From: Cyclobacteriaceae bacterium
GTDB taxonomy: Bacteria; Bacteroidota; Bacteroidia; Cytophagales; Cyclobacteriaceae
NCBI GenBank assembly: GCA_016787755.1
Contig: JAEUUA010000013.1
Location: forward strand, 186,001-250,000
Length of the DNA stretch: 64,000 nt
Direction of reading: 5' to 3'
Shown here one piece after another: positions 43,750 through 53,726 of the stretch. A model generated the notes under the pieces. That model did not search any database. It was not told the DNA's origin and saw only the letters and a program-made list of their open reading frames with translations. The position numbers were made by a program, and so were the translations under genes. How positions within the stretch are numbered: position 1 is the stretch's first letter; each line of letters starts with the position of its first letter.

Positions 43750-45075
43750 ATGAGAAAATATTTTCTAATTTTTATTTCTTGTATTGTACTCTCCTGCCAA
43801 AACATGGAGAATGCAGACCCTGCACCGCGCACTACCTTTATAAAATTTTATGAAGGTACCTATGGCATTACCGCGTCAAGCTTTGAGATTTTACCTAAAG
43901 AAGGATTCGTTATCGTGGGTACTATGGTATCTGATTCTACCTATACAATAATAATTACAACAGACAAAAGCGGAAACAGAACTAAAGATTTTGCAAAATT
44001 TTCTGGCGGAACTGGCAAGGCGATTAAGCCTATTATGAACGGTGACTCAATCGTTACACATTATATAGTTGTTGGCGACAGTATTAAAATAAACCCATTT
44101 GCCGATCAGGTAGCGAATGTAACGATATCCTCCTTGCGGGGACTTATTCTTTCAAGTGATCTAACATTAGTGCGCAAGTTTGCGGTCGCTGATCTTGATC
44201 CGGATACAACCCGGGTGAAAGAAGATTTTACCGGTGAGGCTCTTAAAGTAACTGATGACGGGCGGTTATTCATTTTGGGAACCGCAAAAAAAGGTGTACC
44301 CAATCAGGTTACAGCTCCAGCTGAACCTTTTATAAAAGCATTTAAAAGTGATTTTACAAAAGATTGGCAAAAACGCTATGAATTAAACGGCAGAACTTCT
44401 CAAAATTCAAGATCCATTCAATATAGCAATGGCAAAATAATCTGGGCTTCCGCCATTGCAGATGAAACAGGGGGTTTTACCAATTCTTGGATTGGTATCC
44501 CTATTATTGACGAAAACTCAGTCTATCCAAACTATAGTGTGTTGGGTCAAAACACGGCCCAGAAATTTGTACCCAAAGATATTCAACCTGCCAGTGAACC
44601 CAGTTTTGGATATGGAGTGGTAGGTACGTACAGTGAAGATACTGATGGAAGCAAAGGCAATATCTTTTTTTTAAGAGTGTACGCCAATGGTACTATTGTT
44701 CCTGACAGCGATCGTTATTTTGATGGAGGTGAATTACTAAATACAGGAAATAAGCTAGATGATAGAAAAACCTCGGTGACCATTGATGAAGGTGAGGCAT
44801 TAACAGCTACGAAAGATGGTGGATTTGTGCTGGCAGGTACATTTAAATCCACGTCAAGTATTGGCAATGGTGGCTTAGATCTTTTTCTGATTAAAGTAAA
44901 TGCACTTGGAGACCTGGTCTGGTTCAAAACATTCGGTGGCGCAGGAGATGAAACCCCTGTTGCCATCCACGAAGACGCAAGTGGCAACCTGATTGTGGGT
45001 GGCACAAACAAATTAGGTGACTACGCAACTGTCTTTCTGATGAAGACCGATAAAAATGGCGAACTAAAGAAGTAA
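43750..45075 (+). CDS. Beta-propeller-like lipoprotein
   Basis: The ATG at 43750 gives a proper lipoprotein signal (MRKYFLIFISCIVLSCQN, lipobox VLSC); a GTG nine bases upstream overlaps the stop of the preceding gene and is less likely. The mature part, about 425 residues, has repeated Gly-rich strands of the type DGGFVLAGTFKS, GGLDLFLIKVNALGDLVWFKTFGG and GNLIVGGTNKLGDYATVFLMKTD. These repeats are typical of a beta-propeller found in Bacteroidota surface proteins. It is likely exposed on the cell surface or periplasmic face. It precedes the giant T9SS gene by 21 bp. No enzymatic motif was seen. Confidence 0.8.
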   Translation: MRKYFLIFISCIVLSCQNMENADPAPRTTFIKFYEGTYGITASSFEILPKEGFVIVGTMVSDSTYTIIITTDKSGNRTKDFAKFSGGTGKAIKPIMNGDSIVTHYIVVGDSIKINPFADQVANVTISSLRGLILSSDLTLVRKFAVADLDPDTTRVKEDFTGEALKVTDDGRLFILGTAKKGVPNQVTAPAEPFIKAFKSDFTKDWQKRYELNGRTSQNSRSIQYSNGKIIWASAIADETGGFTNSWIGIPIIDENSVYPNYSVLGQNTAQKFVPKDIQPASEPSFGYGVVGTYSEDTDGSKGNIFFLRVYANGTIVPDSDRYFDGGELLNTGNKLDDRKTSVTIDEGEALTATKDGGFVLAGTFKSTSSIGNGGLDLFLIKVNALGDLVWFKTFGGAGDETPVAIHEDASGNLIVGGTNKLGDYATVFLMKTDKNGELKK

Positions 45076-45096
45076 GATATTTAAAGAAATAAGGTT

Positions 45097-48000
45097 ATGA
45101 GGCACTTGTTGGTTAGAAACATTTCAAACCTGCTGAAGGTTAAGTTTTGGTGGCTTACCTTTTCGCTATTACTGATTGGCACATTGGGCTTAAGCCAGGC
45201 CCCCACGGTGGACACCCCAACCGTTACCGCGGTGGGTACAACCACCGCCACTTTGGGTGGAAACATTACCGGTACCCTCACACATCGGGGAACTCGTTGG
45301 CATACCGCTTCCCCCGTTGGAACCAATAATCAACTCGAAGAGGCTTCCACTACAGCCGGAGCATTTACCCAACCGCGTACGGGATTACCGGCCGCTACTA
45401 AAATATTTTTTGTAGCCTATGGGCGCAATGCGGCACCGGAGGCAACGACACCTGAAACAACATTTTTTACAGAACCTATTCAACTGGCAGGTGGCCAATT
45501 TACCGCAAGCGCCACATCAGCAACAGTCATCACATTAACATTTCCTTCCGCTGATTCCTGGAAAGGAACTGGCGCCACAGCAGGCTACGTAATCTTTAGA
45601 AAATCAGGAAGTGCTCCTTCACTTGGAGCATTAGCCGATGGCGCAGCCCCAATGGCCGATGGGGTTGGTGATAAGATTACCACCATTACAGGTGGCGCAC
45701 TTACTACCTTCAATGACAACACCGGCCTGAGTGCGGCCACGGATTACTATTATACAATTATTCCTTTTGTTTGGGATGGTGCTGCTGCAGCTACTTATAA
45801 TTACAATACCACCACTCCACAAACAGCTAACGACTTTACTTTTGCAGCAAAACCAGGAAGCCATGCCACCGGATCACTGACCGCTACAGCCGTAAGTTCT
45901 TCTCAAATTAACCTTGCGTTTAATAGTGTTACTACCAGTGCCATTGCGAATGCTACCGGGTATATTGTTCTGATTAAAAGTTCTGCTATTGTAGTGGGCG
46001 ACCTGGCCACATTAGCAGATGGAGCAGCACCCAATTCGTTTGGCCTGTTTGAGGCAATCATTAATTCTACTGCAACAAATAGTTATAATGATATAACCGG
46101 GTTGAGCGCTAATACCACGTACCATTATGCAATCATTCCATACAATAGAGGAAGCAGCGATGAAACGTATAATTATCTAAAAACAGCTGGCTTCCCAACT
46201 GGAAGCGCAACTACATTAGCGACCGCAACTTTTACGCCTATTAATGGCGGAACCGCACCTGTGATTGCTGGCACAATACTTTCTGCCGGTACTAATCTAC
46301 AAGTACTTACAGGATTTTCAGTAGTTTCAAATGGTACTCAAATTATAGACGATATTGGGTTCAATTACTCCGGCCTTTCAGGACAATTCACAAATGAATA
46401 TTTGTATCGCTCAACTACGGCAGGCACAATCGGAACTCAATTGCTCAGTGATAATACACCCGATGGAAATTTTAACATGGCTTCCGTCTTGGCTGCCAAT
46501 AAAACGATTAATTCAACGCCTGTTTACTATTATCTCGTAGTGGATGTTGCTAATTCTGTTACCTCAAGTACGGCATCAGTAACGACCAACCCCACGCAAG
46601 CCAATATCAATATGGCTTCAGGAACGGTGGATGCGTTTTCAATTAACCGAAGTTTTACCTTCAGCACATCCCAACTCTCGGATATTATCTTAACAGGCGG
46701 CACAACAGTTTCTATAAATTATAGATCTTTTGTTAGCAACTCAATTAATGATGATCAGTCAAATAGCGTTTCGCTTGCCGATTATAAAATTCGGGATGGA
46801 GGTGCTGCCAATGATCCGGATAATAAAGGAATGAGTGTAACCTCAATCGAAATCCAGATCACCAATTCTGACAACCTGAGAAGAGTGGCTTTGTTTGATG
46901 ATGTAGCAAACACGGAAATACCGGGCACCGAGCAAGGGCTTGTTGGCACAGGAACCGTGAACATCATTTTTACACCCACCACCCCTATTAGTATTGTTGA
47001 CAATGGCTCATTCGATATAAACGTTCGAGCTACCTTCAAGGGGTTAGTTACAGACAAACAGGCCATTCGAATCTCCATCGTATCAGCCACAGCCAATAAC
47101 ACAACCCTGTCGGGTTTTTCATCAGTCGGTTCATGGGCAAGCACCCAAACTGCCAGCAATACTAACGTAGTTGCTGTTACTGCGACAAAACTTATTTTTG
47201 TTACTAATCCACCTGCAACACCAATAAACACTAATTTCAGTTTAACAGTAAATGCAGTGGACTCTAATCCATATAATAATATAGACCTGGATTATACCGG
47301 GCAAATTGGGCTAACCAAGTCACCAGCCTCAGGCACATTGAGTGTTGGCGGTGCAGAAAGCTTAACCCCTTCGTTAGTTTCCGGACAGTACGCATGGACT
47401 CAATTAAAAATAAGTGCTGCAGGTACTTATACACTTGACGCTTCCGATGATTTATATGCTGATGCTATTGGAGATGCCTCAGGAAGCGTAACCATTTCAA
47501 GTTCCGCCTCCACCGTTACTCAACCAGCCGCGCTGAACTTATGTTTTGGTGGTCTCTCTCAAACGCTGGGCAATATTGTAATTACTGAAACAGACCCTTC
47601 TGGTTTTTCTTCCGGTGGATCTTTCGCGTTGACCTTACCTTCTGGATTTATTTTTGATCAAAGTGTAACGACAGCTCCTACGGTAGGTGGGGGTTCCGAT
47701 ATCTCCGCGCCCACAGTGCTAAGTTATCCTTCAGCTAATACCGTGCAATTCAGTTATACAATCAGTGGATCCTCTAATACCAACTCAATTACCATTACAG
47801 GGTTAAAAATTACACACCCACACCCTGGTGGAGATGCCCCCGGAACTAACAGTGGGTCAATAACACGATCAGGCGGTACAGCTTCAGTGGCCGGAGTTGT
47901 ACCGGGTACAGCACTAGCATCTGTGAACGCAACTCTGGGAAGCCCTGCTCCAATAGGGTTTGGTTTTTCCGTCCAGAAATTAAACTCCGGTGATGTTGAT

Positions 48001-51000
48001 GTTAATCCAAATGAAACTCGCTTTAGTCAGAATTCAAATGCGGTTCGGTTGGTAGGCGCCCCCGCTGCTGTAGGGGGTGTTACGCATGAATTCATTGGCG
48101 CTGGGGTAACCTTTATTTCTGGTGAGTACCGCTTCAATCCTCAATCCTTATCTCCAGGCACCTACCCAATTGTTTTCAAATATCGGGACGGTGTTGGGCA
48201 AAAATGTGAGTTTCAAGCTAGTAAAACTTTTGAAATTTATACTACTAATATCACGAATCTAAATGCGCAATACTGTAATAACGATCCACAAACAAGTCCA
48301 ATGAATGTTAATTCCTATATAGCTACCTTTTACTCGGGTGGAGGTTATAGTAATTGGACTTTGCAAAAGTTTATCTATTGGGATACTCCAAACTCAGTTC
48401 AAAAAGATATTCTAAGTCCGGCAAATAATATTTTTGATCCTAAGCTTTCAACTTACCAATCAATATACTCTTCAACGGGAACTACATACGGTGTAATTGG
48501 TATCTGGATTGGATTTATAATCTCTGGTGATTACGATGCTCCACCCACAACAGTTTGCAATACGATTTGTATTCCATTTGGTGGCTGTTTCCCAGTTTGT
48601 GTAGTTGACGATCCTCCGCCCACAACTCAGACACGAACCATCTGGCAATTGATACCCGTACGACCGGGTCCATCAGTCTCTTTCTCAATTCCTAAAACCA
48701 CGTTTTGTTCTGACGAAGCCTCTGTCACCCTGACGGGGACTCCTGCTAATTCGAATACAACATCAGAGGACTTTTTTTCAATCTCGAGTGATAATGGGTC
48801 AATTAGCAGTTCGTCTGCTCCTGTAGTATGGTCGTTTACCCCCGGAAATGTTAGCGGACTTCCCAAAACGTTGGACATTACCTATACCTATCGAGACCCT
48901 TCAACGGGTTGCTCAGGAACCAGCGCTGCCAAAACAATAACTGTTAATACAAGACCAACAACAGTTCCTGCTGGCTCAATTTCTAAAGTACCAGCAGCAT
49001 CTCCTCCTTCTACAACGATAGAACTTTGTCAAGGTGCGCAGGTTGGTTCATTTAATGGAGCTACAGTTGCGGGGACTACATATACATGGTATGCCGATCC
49101 TGCTCTTACCATCGTAAAAGGGACTTTGAATTCCTTTTCGCCCCCCATTGATAACACAATTGCTTCAACAACTAATTTTTATGTAACCCGAACCATTGCG
49201 GGTTGCGAAAGTGACAAATCACCAACGGTACCTACCCCTGCGCGTGAGTTAACTGTTATTGTGCACCCGACTCCAGGCAAACCCGTTCCCGATTTTAATA
49301 TCGAGTACTGCGTGAATGAAACTATTGTTGCGAACGATTTTAAAATTTTAAGCGGTTCAAATATTAAGTGGTACCAATCGGGAATTCAACTGCTCGATAA
49401 TGTAAGTTCACCCACTTTAACCCAAATTACATCCACCCCTGCAGGGCCAGGTAAATTAGGGGTGGTCAATAGCGCATCCAATGTTTATGATTTTCAAGTA
49501 ACACAAACAGCTAATAATTGCGAGGGCACTCTCTTTCCAACCAACATTACTGTCAAAATCAAGCCACTTCCTAAATTGGATATCAATTTGAAAGGGGGTT
49601 TTGATCCTTCAAAAATTTGCACTACAGGAGGAAACATAACTTTTATAGGAACGGATCAGGGCAATACTACACAAAATGGCATCTGGTCAACCGTTGGAAA
49701 TTCATTTACTGCTGGTGCTTTGTCACCCAACTCAACCGCAGGTACAGTTGATCTTACCCCGGTGAATGAGAATCCAGATAATTACACCTTGAAATATGAA
49801 TACACGAATCCTGATGGATGCACGAATAATACAACACTTCCGCTAAGCATTTTACCAAAAATTAATACCTCTATAGTTCCGCTGGATTCCTGTGCAGGCC
49901 TCTTTGTTAGGTTAAATAATCAATCCACCTTAGTAAAGGGTGGGCTTAGCACATCAACCACCACAATCGCTCAAACTTCGTGGAACTTTAGTGATGGATC
50001 GGGGCTGGCCTTTGGGTCTGGTGCTGTTCCATTTCCAACCGCTAATGATGGCCGAACAAAGGGTACTTACTTTAGTCCAGAACATAAGTTTAAAATAACA
50101 GGCTCGGTAAATCTCCAATACACTATGCGCACGAGTGATGGCTGTAGCTACCTTGGCTCGAAACAACTAACTATTGCCCCCAAGCCAGAAATGGATTTCA
50201 GTTGGCGCAATGTGTGCAGGGATGGAACTTCAACAACTCAATTTCTTGCTACAGAAGCCAATTCGCTTGCTATTAGCAATTATTCCTGGTCTTTCGCTGA
50301 TAATAATACGCTTAGCATTGCTGCTGCTCAAAATAATAAAGTCAACCCTATCGTGAACTACAGTTCTGATGGAACTGATTTTGCAACCCTAATAGCAACT
50401 ACAACCTCTCAGTGCAAAGACACAGTAAGCAAACCCATTTATATTGTTCCAAAGTTTACCCCGATCACAAATAATAATTCATACACGCAAGACTTCAATA
50501 GCAGTAAAGATAGTTGGCTAGTGGGCGGAACAAATCCATCCTGGGAATGGGGCACCTTTGAAAAAAAGGGAACTGAGAACACACCTACTCATTCCAAAGG
50601 CTGGGAAACAAATCTTAATAGCACCATAAACAAAGGATATAACAATGCCAATGAACAATCATGGGTATTGAGTAGATGCTTCAACTTTACATCGGCATTA
50701 AAACCGGTAATAGGGCTGGATATTTTCTCTGATACACCTTTTGGAGTAAATGGTGCAGCCATTCAATATAATTACAATGGCAATATTGAAGATGATGCAA
50801 GTTGGGTAACATTAGGAGAGGTAAACAAAGGAATCAAGTGGTATGATATTACAGGTATCTCAAATAGCCCAGGAAATCAACCTCCTGGAAATCCGGCTGG
50901 AAATGATTTAGGATGGACGGGTAATCAAGCATCACCTACCGATGGAAAATACAAAGAATGGCAAAGAGCCTATTATCGCTTAGACGAATTGCTTCAACTC

Positions 51001-52050
51001 ACTCCCGCTCAAAAATCTAATGTGGTTTTTCGAATTGCATTTGCTGCTGGAAATTCGCGAAGCGATGGTTTTGCCTTTGATGATTTCTTTATCGGTGAGC
51101 GGAGTCGTATTGTTCTCCTTGAAAATTTCACTAATTCATCTTCAAACGTTTCTGCAAATAATACTGCATATAGCGCGCTAGGAAATTCAGCAGAGATTGT
51201 GAAAGTTCAATACCATACCCCTTTTCCAGGTGATGATGCCATCAACAAACTCAACGCACCCATGCATAATGCGCGAACGGCATTTTATGGAATTACAAAA
51301 TCGCCAATTATGCGCCTTGATGGCATTGAAGGTAATCTTAATACCATTGGAAAAATTTATGATGATCGGGTGCTAACACCCTCGTCCTTGGAAATAACGG
51401 TAACTCCAACAAAAGTGGGGGGTGTTGTTGAGATTGTGACTGCTATTAAAAACAAATCAAGTCAACCGGTTGCTTTGGCAGGGGCACACATTTTTACAAC
51501 GATTGTTGAAAAGAGTATTACAACCCCTCCTCTACTATTAGGAAACAGTGGAAGTACAGAATTTAAATTTGTCGCTAAGCAAATGTTGCCAACCCCAACA
51601 GGCCTGGCCATCCCTGCTAATCTTGCTGTTGGGGACACTTATACTGCACCCAAAGTAATTTGGCAAATTAATAATGGTGATGCCATTGTTGTTGCAGTGC
51701 AATCTATTGAAGGTGACAAAAAGGGAGTATACCAGGCAAGTGTTTTCCTTAACCCGCCTCAACCCGATCTTGTCACCGGCATCGAACAGATTGCAGAGTT
51801 CATTCAACTCTACCCCAACCCTGCCCATGATAGTTTTGTAATTGAACTGCCTACTAAAACGGATAACCCATTATCGGTACATATGATTGATCAGGTGGGT
51901 CGGGTTGTACATGAAACAAGTATGGAGGTAGGCGAACAAACCAAAACCATTAACACACAAGACCTGGCCGGAGGAATTTACATTGTGCAGATTGGGGCCG
52001 GCAACTCGGGGGTGGTGCGGAAGAAAATGATGATTGTGCATAAAAATTAA
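45097..52050 (+). CDS. Giant T9SS-secreted surface protein
   Basis: The 2317-residue protein has a signal segment (LTFSLLLIGTLGLSQA) and two tandem fibronectin-III-like domains at about residues 130-375 that share ADGAAP, NDNTGLSA/NDITGLSA and YYTIIPF/YHYAIIPY. A long series of Ig-like and PKD-like beta-sandwich domains follows, with paired cysteines around 1050-1180. A concanavalin/MAM-like module lies near 1800-2000 (SWVLSRCFNFTSA, GFAFDDFFIGE). Then comes an Omp28-like segment (IVLLENFTNSSSNVS) lacking the usual redox cysteines, and a T9SS type A sorting domain (LYPNPAHDSFVIEL to GVVRKKMMIVHKN). It is probably an adhesin or matrix protein. It is the last gene before the terminator at 52072 and may be the exported output of the upstream signalling genes. 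Confidence 0.92.
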   Translation: MRHLLVRNISNLLKVKFWWLTFSLLLIGTLGLSQAPTVDTPTVTAVGTTTATLGGNITGTLTHRGTRWHTASPVGTNNQLEEASTTAGAFTQPRTGLPAATKIFFVAYGRNAAPEATTPETTFFTEPIQLAGGQFTASATSATVITLTFPSADSWKGTGATAGYVIFRKSGSAPSLGALADGAAPMADGVGDKITTITGGALTTFNDNTGLSAATDYYYTIIPFVWDGAAAATYNYNTTTPQTANDFTFAAKPGSHATGSLTATAVSSSQINLAFNSVTTSAIANATGYIVLIKSSAIVVGDLATLADGAAPNSFGLFEAIINSTATNSYNDITGLSANTTYHYAIIPYNRGSSDETYNYLKTAGFPTGSATTLATATFTPINGGTAPVIAGTILSAGTNLQVLTGFSVVSNGTQIIDDIGFNYSGLSGQFTNEYLYRSTTAGTIGTQLLSDNTPDGNFNMASVLAANKTINSTPVYYYLVVDVANSVTSSTASVTTNPTQANINMASGTVDAFSINRSFTFSTSQLSDIILTGGTTVSINYRSFVSNSINDDQSNSVSLADYKIRDGGAANDPDNKGMSVTSIEIQITNSDNLRRVALFDDVANTEIPGTEQGLVGTGTVNIIFTPTTPISIVDNGSFDINVRATFKGLVTDKQAIRISIVSATANNTTLSGFSSVGSWASTQTASNTNVVAVTATKLIFVTNPPATPINTNFSLTVNAVDSNPYNNIDLDYTGQIGLTKSPASGTLSVGGAESLTPSLVSGQYAWTQLKISAAGTYTLDASDDLYADAIGDASGSVTISSSASTVTQPAALNLCFGGLSQTLGNIVITETDPSGFSSGGSFALTLPSGFIFDQSVTTAPTVGGGSDISAPTVLSYPSANTVQFSYTISGSSNTNSITITGLKITHPHPGGDAPGTNSGSITRSGGTASVAGVVPGTALASVNATLGSPAPIGFGFSVQKLNSGDVDVNPNETRFSQNSNAVRLVGAPAAVGGVTHEFIGAGVTFISGEYRFNPQSLSPGTYPIVFKYRDGVGQKCEFQASKTFEIYTTNITNLNAQYCNNDPQTSPMNVNSYIATFYSGGGYSNWTLQKFIYWDTPNSVQKDILSPANNIFDPKLSTYQSIYSSTGTTYGVIGIWIGFIISGDYDAPPTTVCNTICIPFGGCFPVCVVDDPPPTTQTRTIWQLIPVRPGPSVSFSIPKTTFCSDEASVTLTGTPANSNTTSEDFFSISSDNGSISSSSAPVVWSFTPGNVSGLPKTLDITYTYRDPSTGCSGTSAAKTITVNTRPTTVPAGSISKVPAASPPSTTIELCQGAQVGSFNGATVAGTTYTWYADPALTIVKGTLNSFSPPIDNTIASTTNFYVTRTIAGCESDKSPTVPTPARELTVIVHPTPGKPVPDFNIEYCVNETIVANDFKILSGSNIKWYQSGIQLLDNVSSPTLTQITSTPAGPGKLGVVNSASNVYDFQVTQTANNCEGTLFPTNITVKIKPLPKLDINLKGGFDPSKICTTGGNITFIGTDQGNTTQNGIWSTVGNSFTAGALSPNSTAGTVDLTPVNENPDNYTLKYEYTNPDGCTNNTTLPLSILPKINTSIVPLDSCAGLFVRLNNQSTLVKGGLSTSTTTIAQTSWNFSDGSGLAFGSGAVPFPTANDGRTKGTYFSPEHKFKITGSVNLQYTMRTSDGCSYLGSKQLTIAPKPEMDFSWRNVCRDGTSTTQFLATEANSLAISNYSWSFADNNTLSIAAAQNNKVNPIVNYSSDGTDFATLIATTTSQCKDTVSKPIYIVPKFTPITNNNSYTQDFNSSKDSWLVGGTNPSWEWGTFEKKGTENTPTHSKGWETNLNSTINKGYNNANEQSWVLSRCFNFTSALKPVIGLDIFSDTPFGVNGAAIQYNYNGNIEDDASWVTLGEVNKGIKWYDITGISNSPGNQPPGNPAGNDLGWTGNQASPTDGKYKEWQRAYYRLDELLQLTPAQKSNVVFRIAFAAGNSRSDGFAFDDFFIGERSRIVLLENFTNSSSNVSANNTAYSALGNSAEIVKVQYHTPFPGDDAINKLNAPMHNARTAFYGITKSPIMRLDGIEGNLNTIGKIYDDRVLTPSSLEITVTPTKVGGVVEIVTAIKNKSSQPVALAGAHIFTTIVEKSITTPPLLLGNSGSTEFKFVAKQMLPTPTGLAIPANLAVGDTYTAPKVIWQINNGDAIVVAVQSIEGDKKGVYQASVFLNPPQPDLVTGIEQIAEFIQLYPNPAHDSFVIELPTKTDNPLSVHMIDQVGRVVHETSMEVGEQTKTINTQDLAGGIYIVQIGAGNSGVVRKKMMIVHKN

Positions 52051-52071
52051 TGCAAGTAAGGTTTCCTCAAT

Positions 52072-52105
52072 AAAAAGCCCTTTTTACTACTAAAAAGGGC
52101 TTTTT
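52072..52105 (+). terminator. Strong intrinsic terminator after the giant T9SS gene
   Basis: AAAAAGCCCTTTTTA (52072-52086) pairs perfectly with TAAAAAGGGCTTTTT (52091-52105) around the loop CTAC. The T-run continues beyond the stem. The symmetric A/T arms could work in both directions, but the next gene is also rightward. It closes the run that begins at 34857. Confidence 0.85.
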
Positions 52106-52187
52106 TCTTTTGATCTTATACAGTTTCAAATGTAAGTTCCTTTGCCTAATTTGAGCGTTTAAAGTTTATAAATTTAGTCTAGTTGGT

Positions 52188-53003
52188 ATGGAGATGTTTC
52201 TTAAAGCCGATACCTGGCTCGCCTTGCTCACGCTCTGCTTTTTGGAAATCGTGCTGGGGATCGACAATATTATTTTCATTTCTATTGTCTCGAATAAATT
52301 GCCGGAAGAAACACGGCCCAAAGCACGTAACGTAGGATTGGCGTTGGCCATGTTTGTTCGCATTGCATTGCTGTTGGGTATTACGTGGATCATCGGTTTC
52401 GTTGAACCTTTGTTTACCGTTCCGGCCAATTTTTTAATCAAGCATGACATGGCTTTTAGCGGCAAGGATTTAATTCTTGGCTTCGGTGGTTTATTCCTCA
52501 TTGCCAAAAGTACACTCGAAATAAATCATGAAATGGAGGGTGATGAAGATGAGGAAGGAGGCGTGACGAAAGCAGCTGTGGTTACGTTTGCCGGCACCAT
52601 CGTACAAATTATTCTACTGGACATCATATTTTCTTTTGATTCGATCTTAACGGCTGTAGGCATTGTGCCGCCTGAGCAAGTACTTATTATGATCATCGCG
52701 GTGATTGTTTCCATTATTGTGATGATGTTTTTTTCCGGAGCCATCTCCAACTTCATAAAAGACCACCCCTCCATGGAAGTGCTGGCTCTCGGATTCTTAA
52801 TCTTAATTGGATTCACCTTATTACTGGAAGGGTTACATCAGGAAATCCCGAAAGGGTATATTTATTTTGCCGTTGCCTTCTCCTTACTCATTGAGTTTAC
52901 GAACATCCGCGTGAAAAAGAAGCGCAAGAAGAAACCCGTAAAGCTGAACAAAGGCTACGATGATGAAGAGTTGAAGAGTGCCGTTGAGGGATTGGAGAAA
53001 TAA
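52188..53003 (+). CDS. TerC family integral membrane protein
   Basis: The 271-residue protein has seven or more membrane helices and the TerC signatures: LEIVLGIDNIIFISI near the N-terminus and LLDIIFSFDSILTAVG in the centre, each with conserved Asp residues in the membrane. TerC proteins are linked to tellurite resistance and, in several bacteria, to manganese export that feeds secreted metalloenzymes. An acidic cytoplasmic loop (MEGDEDEEGG) and a Lys-rich tail are present. It stands alone between the strong terminator at 52072-52105 and the YfiT-like gene. Confidence 0.94.
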   Translation: MEMFLKADTWLALLTLCFLEIVLGIDNIIFISIVSNKLPEETRPKARNVGLALAMFVRIALLLGITWIIGFVEPLFTVPANFLIKHDMAFSGKDLILGFGGLFLIAKSTLEINHEMEGDEDEEGGVTKAAVVTFAGTIVQIILLDIIFSFDSILTAVGIVPPEQVLIMIIAVIVSIIVMMFFSGAISNFIKDHPSMEVLALGFLILIGFTLLLEGLHQEIPKGYIYFAVAFSLLIEFTNIRVKKKRKKKPVKLNKGYDDEELKSAVEGLEK

Positions 53004-53058
53004 CTTACTCATCTACGTAGTCTCTTAAATCTATTCTTAAGCTAATCAACACCACCAA

Positions 53059-53110
53059 GCCTTCTATTTCTTTGTGAACCTTTGTGACTTTGCGCCTTCG
53101 TGGTTCAAAG
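53059..53110. repeat. Dispersed intergenic repeat fragment
   Basis: Read on the minus strand, this stretch holds GAACCACGAAGGCGCAAAG, then TCACAAAGG and TTCACAAAG. The units of about ten bases are related to the blocks at 33343-33373 and 55369-55466. It fills much of the 186-bp gap between the TerC gene and the next gene. A 61-codon minus-strand frame over it is not considered a gene. Confidence 0.5.
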
Positions 53111-53173
53111 ATTTCCCTGACTTTTATCCTCCAAGCCTCAAACATTCCGGTAGGCAGAGACTCCAGGAAATCG

Positions 53174-53181
53174 TAATTTCG
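53174..53181 (+). promoter_or_regulatory. Predicted -7 element for the YfiT-like gene
   Basis: TAATTTCG resembles the TAnnTTTG box and is followed by CG as at queA (33460-33467). It ends 8 bp before the ATG at 53190 and 20 bp before the ATG at 53202, so the message would have a very short leader. Confidence 0.35.
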
Positions 53182-53201
53182 CGTCATCAATGAATCATCG
53201 T

Positions 53202-53726
53202 ATGGAAGATTTGCGATACCCTATTGGAAAATATACTCCTCAGGAGAGTCATACCCCCGAAGAATTAAAAACATTCATTCAACGCATAGAGACATTGCCT
53301 TCAAAACTTGCAGCGGCTGTTGAAGGATTGCCTAATCACCAATTGGATACACCCTACCGCGAAGGAGGTTGGACAGTGCGGCAAGTAGTACATCATGTAG
53401 CCGATAGTCACATGAATGCATTCATCCGCGTGAAGTGGATGCTGACGGAAGAAACTCCGGTCATCAAAGCCTACAATGAAAAACGATGGGCTGAAACTGC
53501 AGAAACAAAGTCGGAACCTGCACTTTCACTTTTGTTCATAAAAGCACTACACGCAAAATGGGTTGTGCTGCTAAAAAGTCTTTCCCCCGATCAAATGCAA
53601 AAACAATTCATTCATCCGGATACCCAAAAACAGGTAGCATTGCATAACCTGATGGGTATGTATGCCTGGCATGGGGATCACCATCTGGCACACATTACAA
53701 CATTAAAGAAACGACAAGGCTGGTGA
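53202..53726 (+). CDS. YfiT/DinB-like putative metal-dependent hydrolase or bacillithiol S-transferase
   Basis: The DinB-fold protein, 174 residues from this ATG, matches the YfiT group: MEDLRYPIGKYTPQ at the start and the metal-binding histidines in VRQVVHHVADSHMNAF (about residue 62) and YAWHGDHHLAHI (about residue 160). The relative in Bacillus (BstA/YfiT) binds nickel or zinc and can act as a bacillithiol S-transferase. Whether this organism makes bacillithiol is not shown here. An in-frame ATG at 53190 would add MNHR; I prefer 53202 because the family begins only a few residues before YPIG. Its stop overlaps the next ATG (TGATG). Confidence 0.9.
   Translation: MEDLRYPIGKYTPQESHTPEELKTFIQRIETLPSKLAAAVEGLPNHQLDTPYREGGWTVRQVVHHVADSHMNAFIRVKWMLTEETPVIKAYNEKRWAETAETKSEPALSLLFIKALHAKWVVLLKSLSPDQMQKQFIHPDTQKQVALHNLMGMYAWHGDHHLAHITTLKKRQGW

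Noticed and set aside
46782..47231. Minus-strand frame of 149 codons inside the giant T9SS gene
   Set aside because: It lies wholly within a clear coding sequence on the other strand, and its composition is that of a shadow frame.
53005..53190. Minus-strand frame of 61 codons between the TerC and YfiT-like genes
   Set aside because: Most of it is the dispersed CACAAAGG-type repeat read in one frame, with no ribosome site or conserved-looking domain; treated as non-coding.
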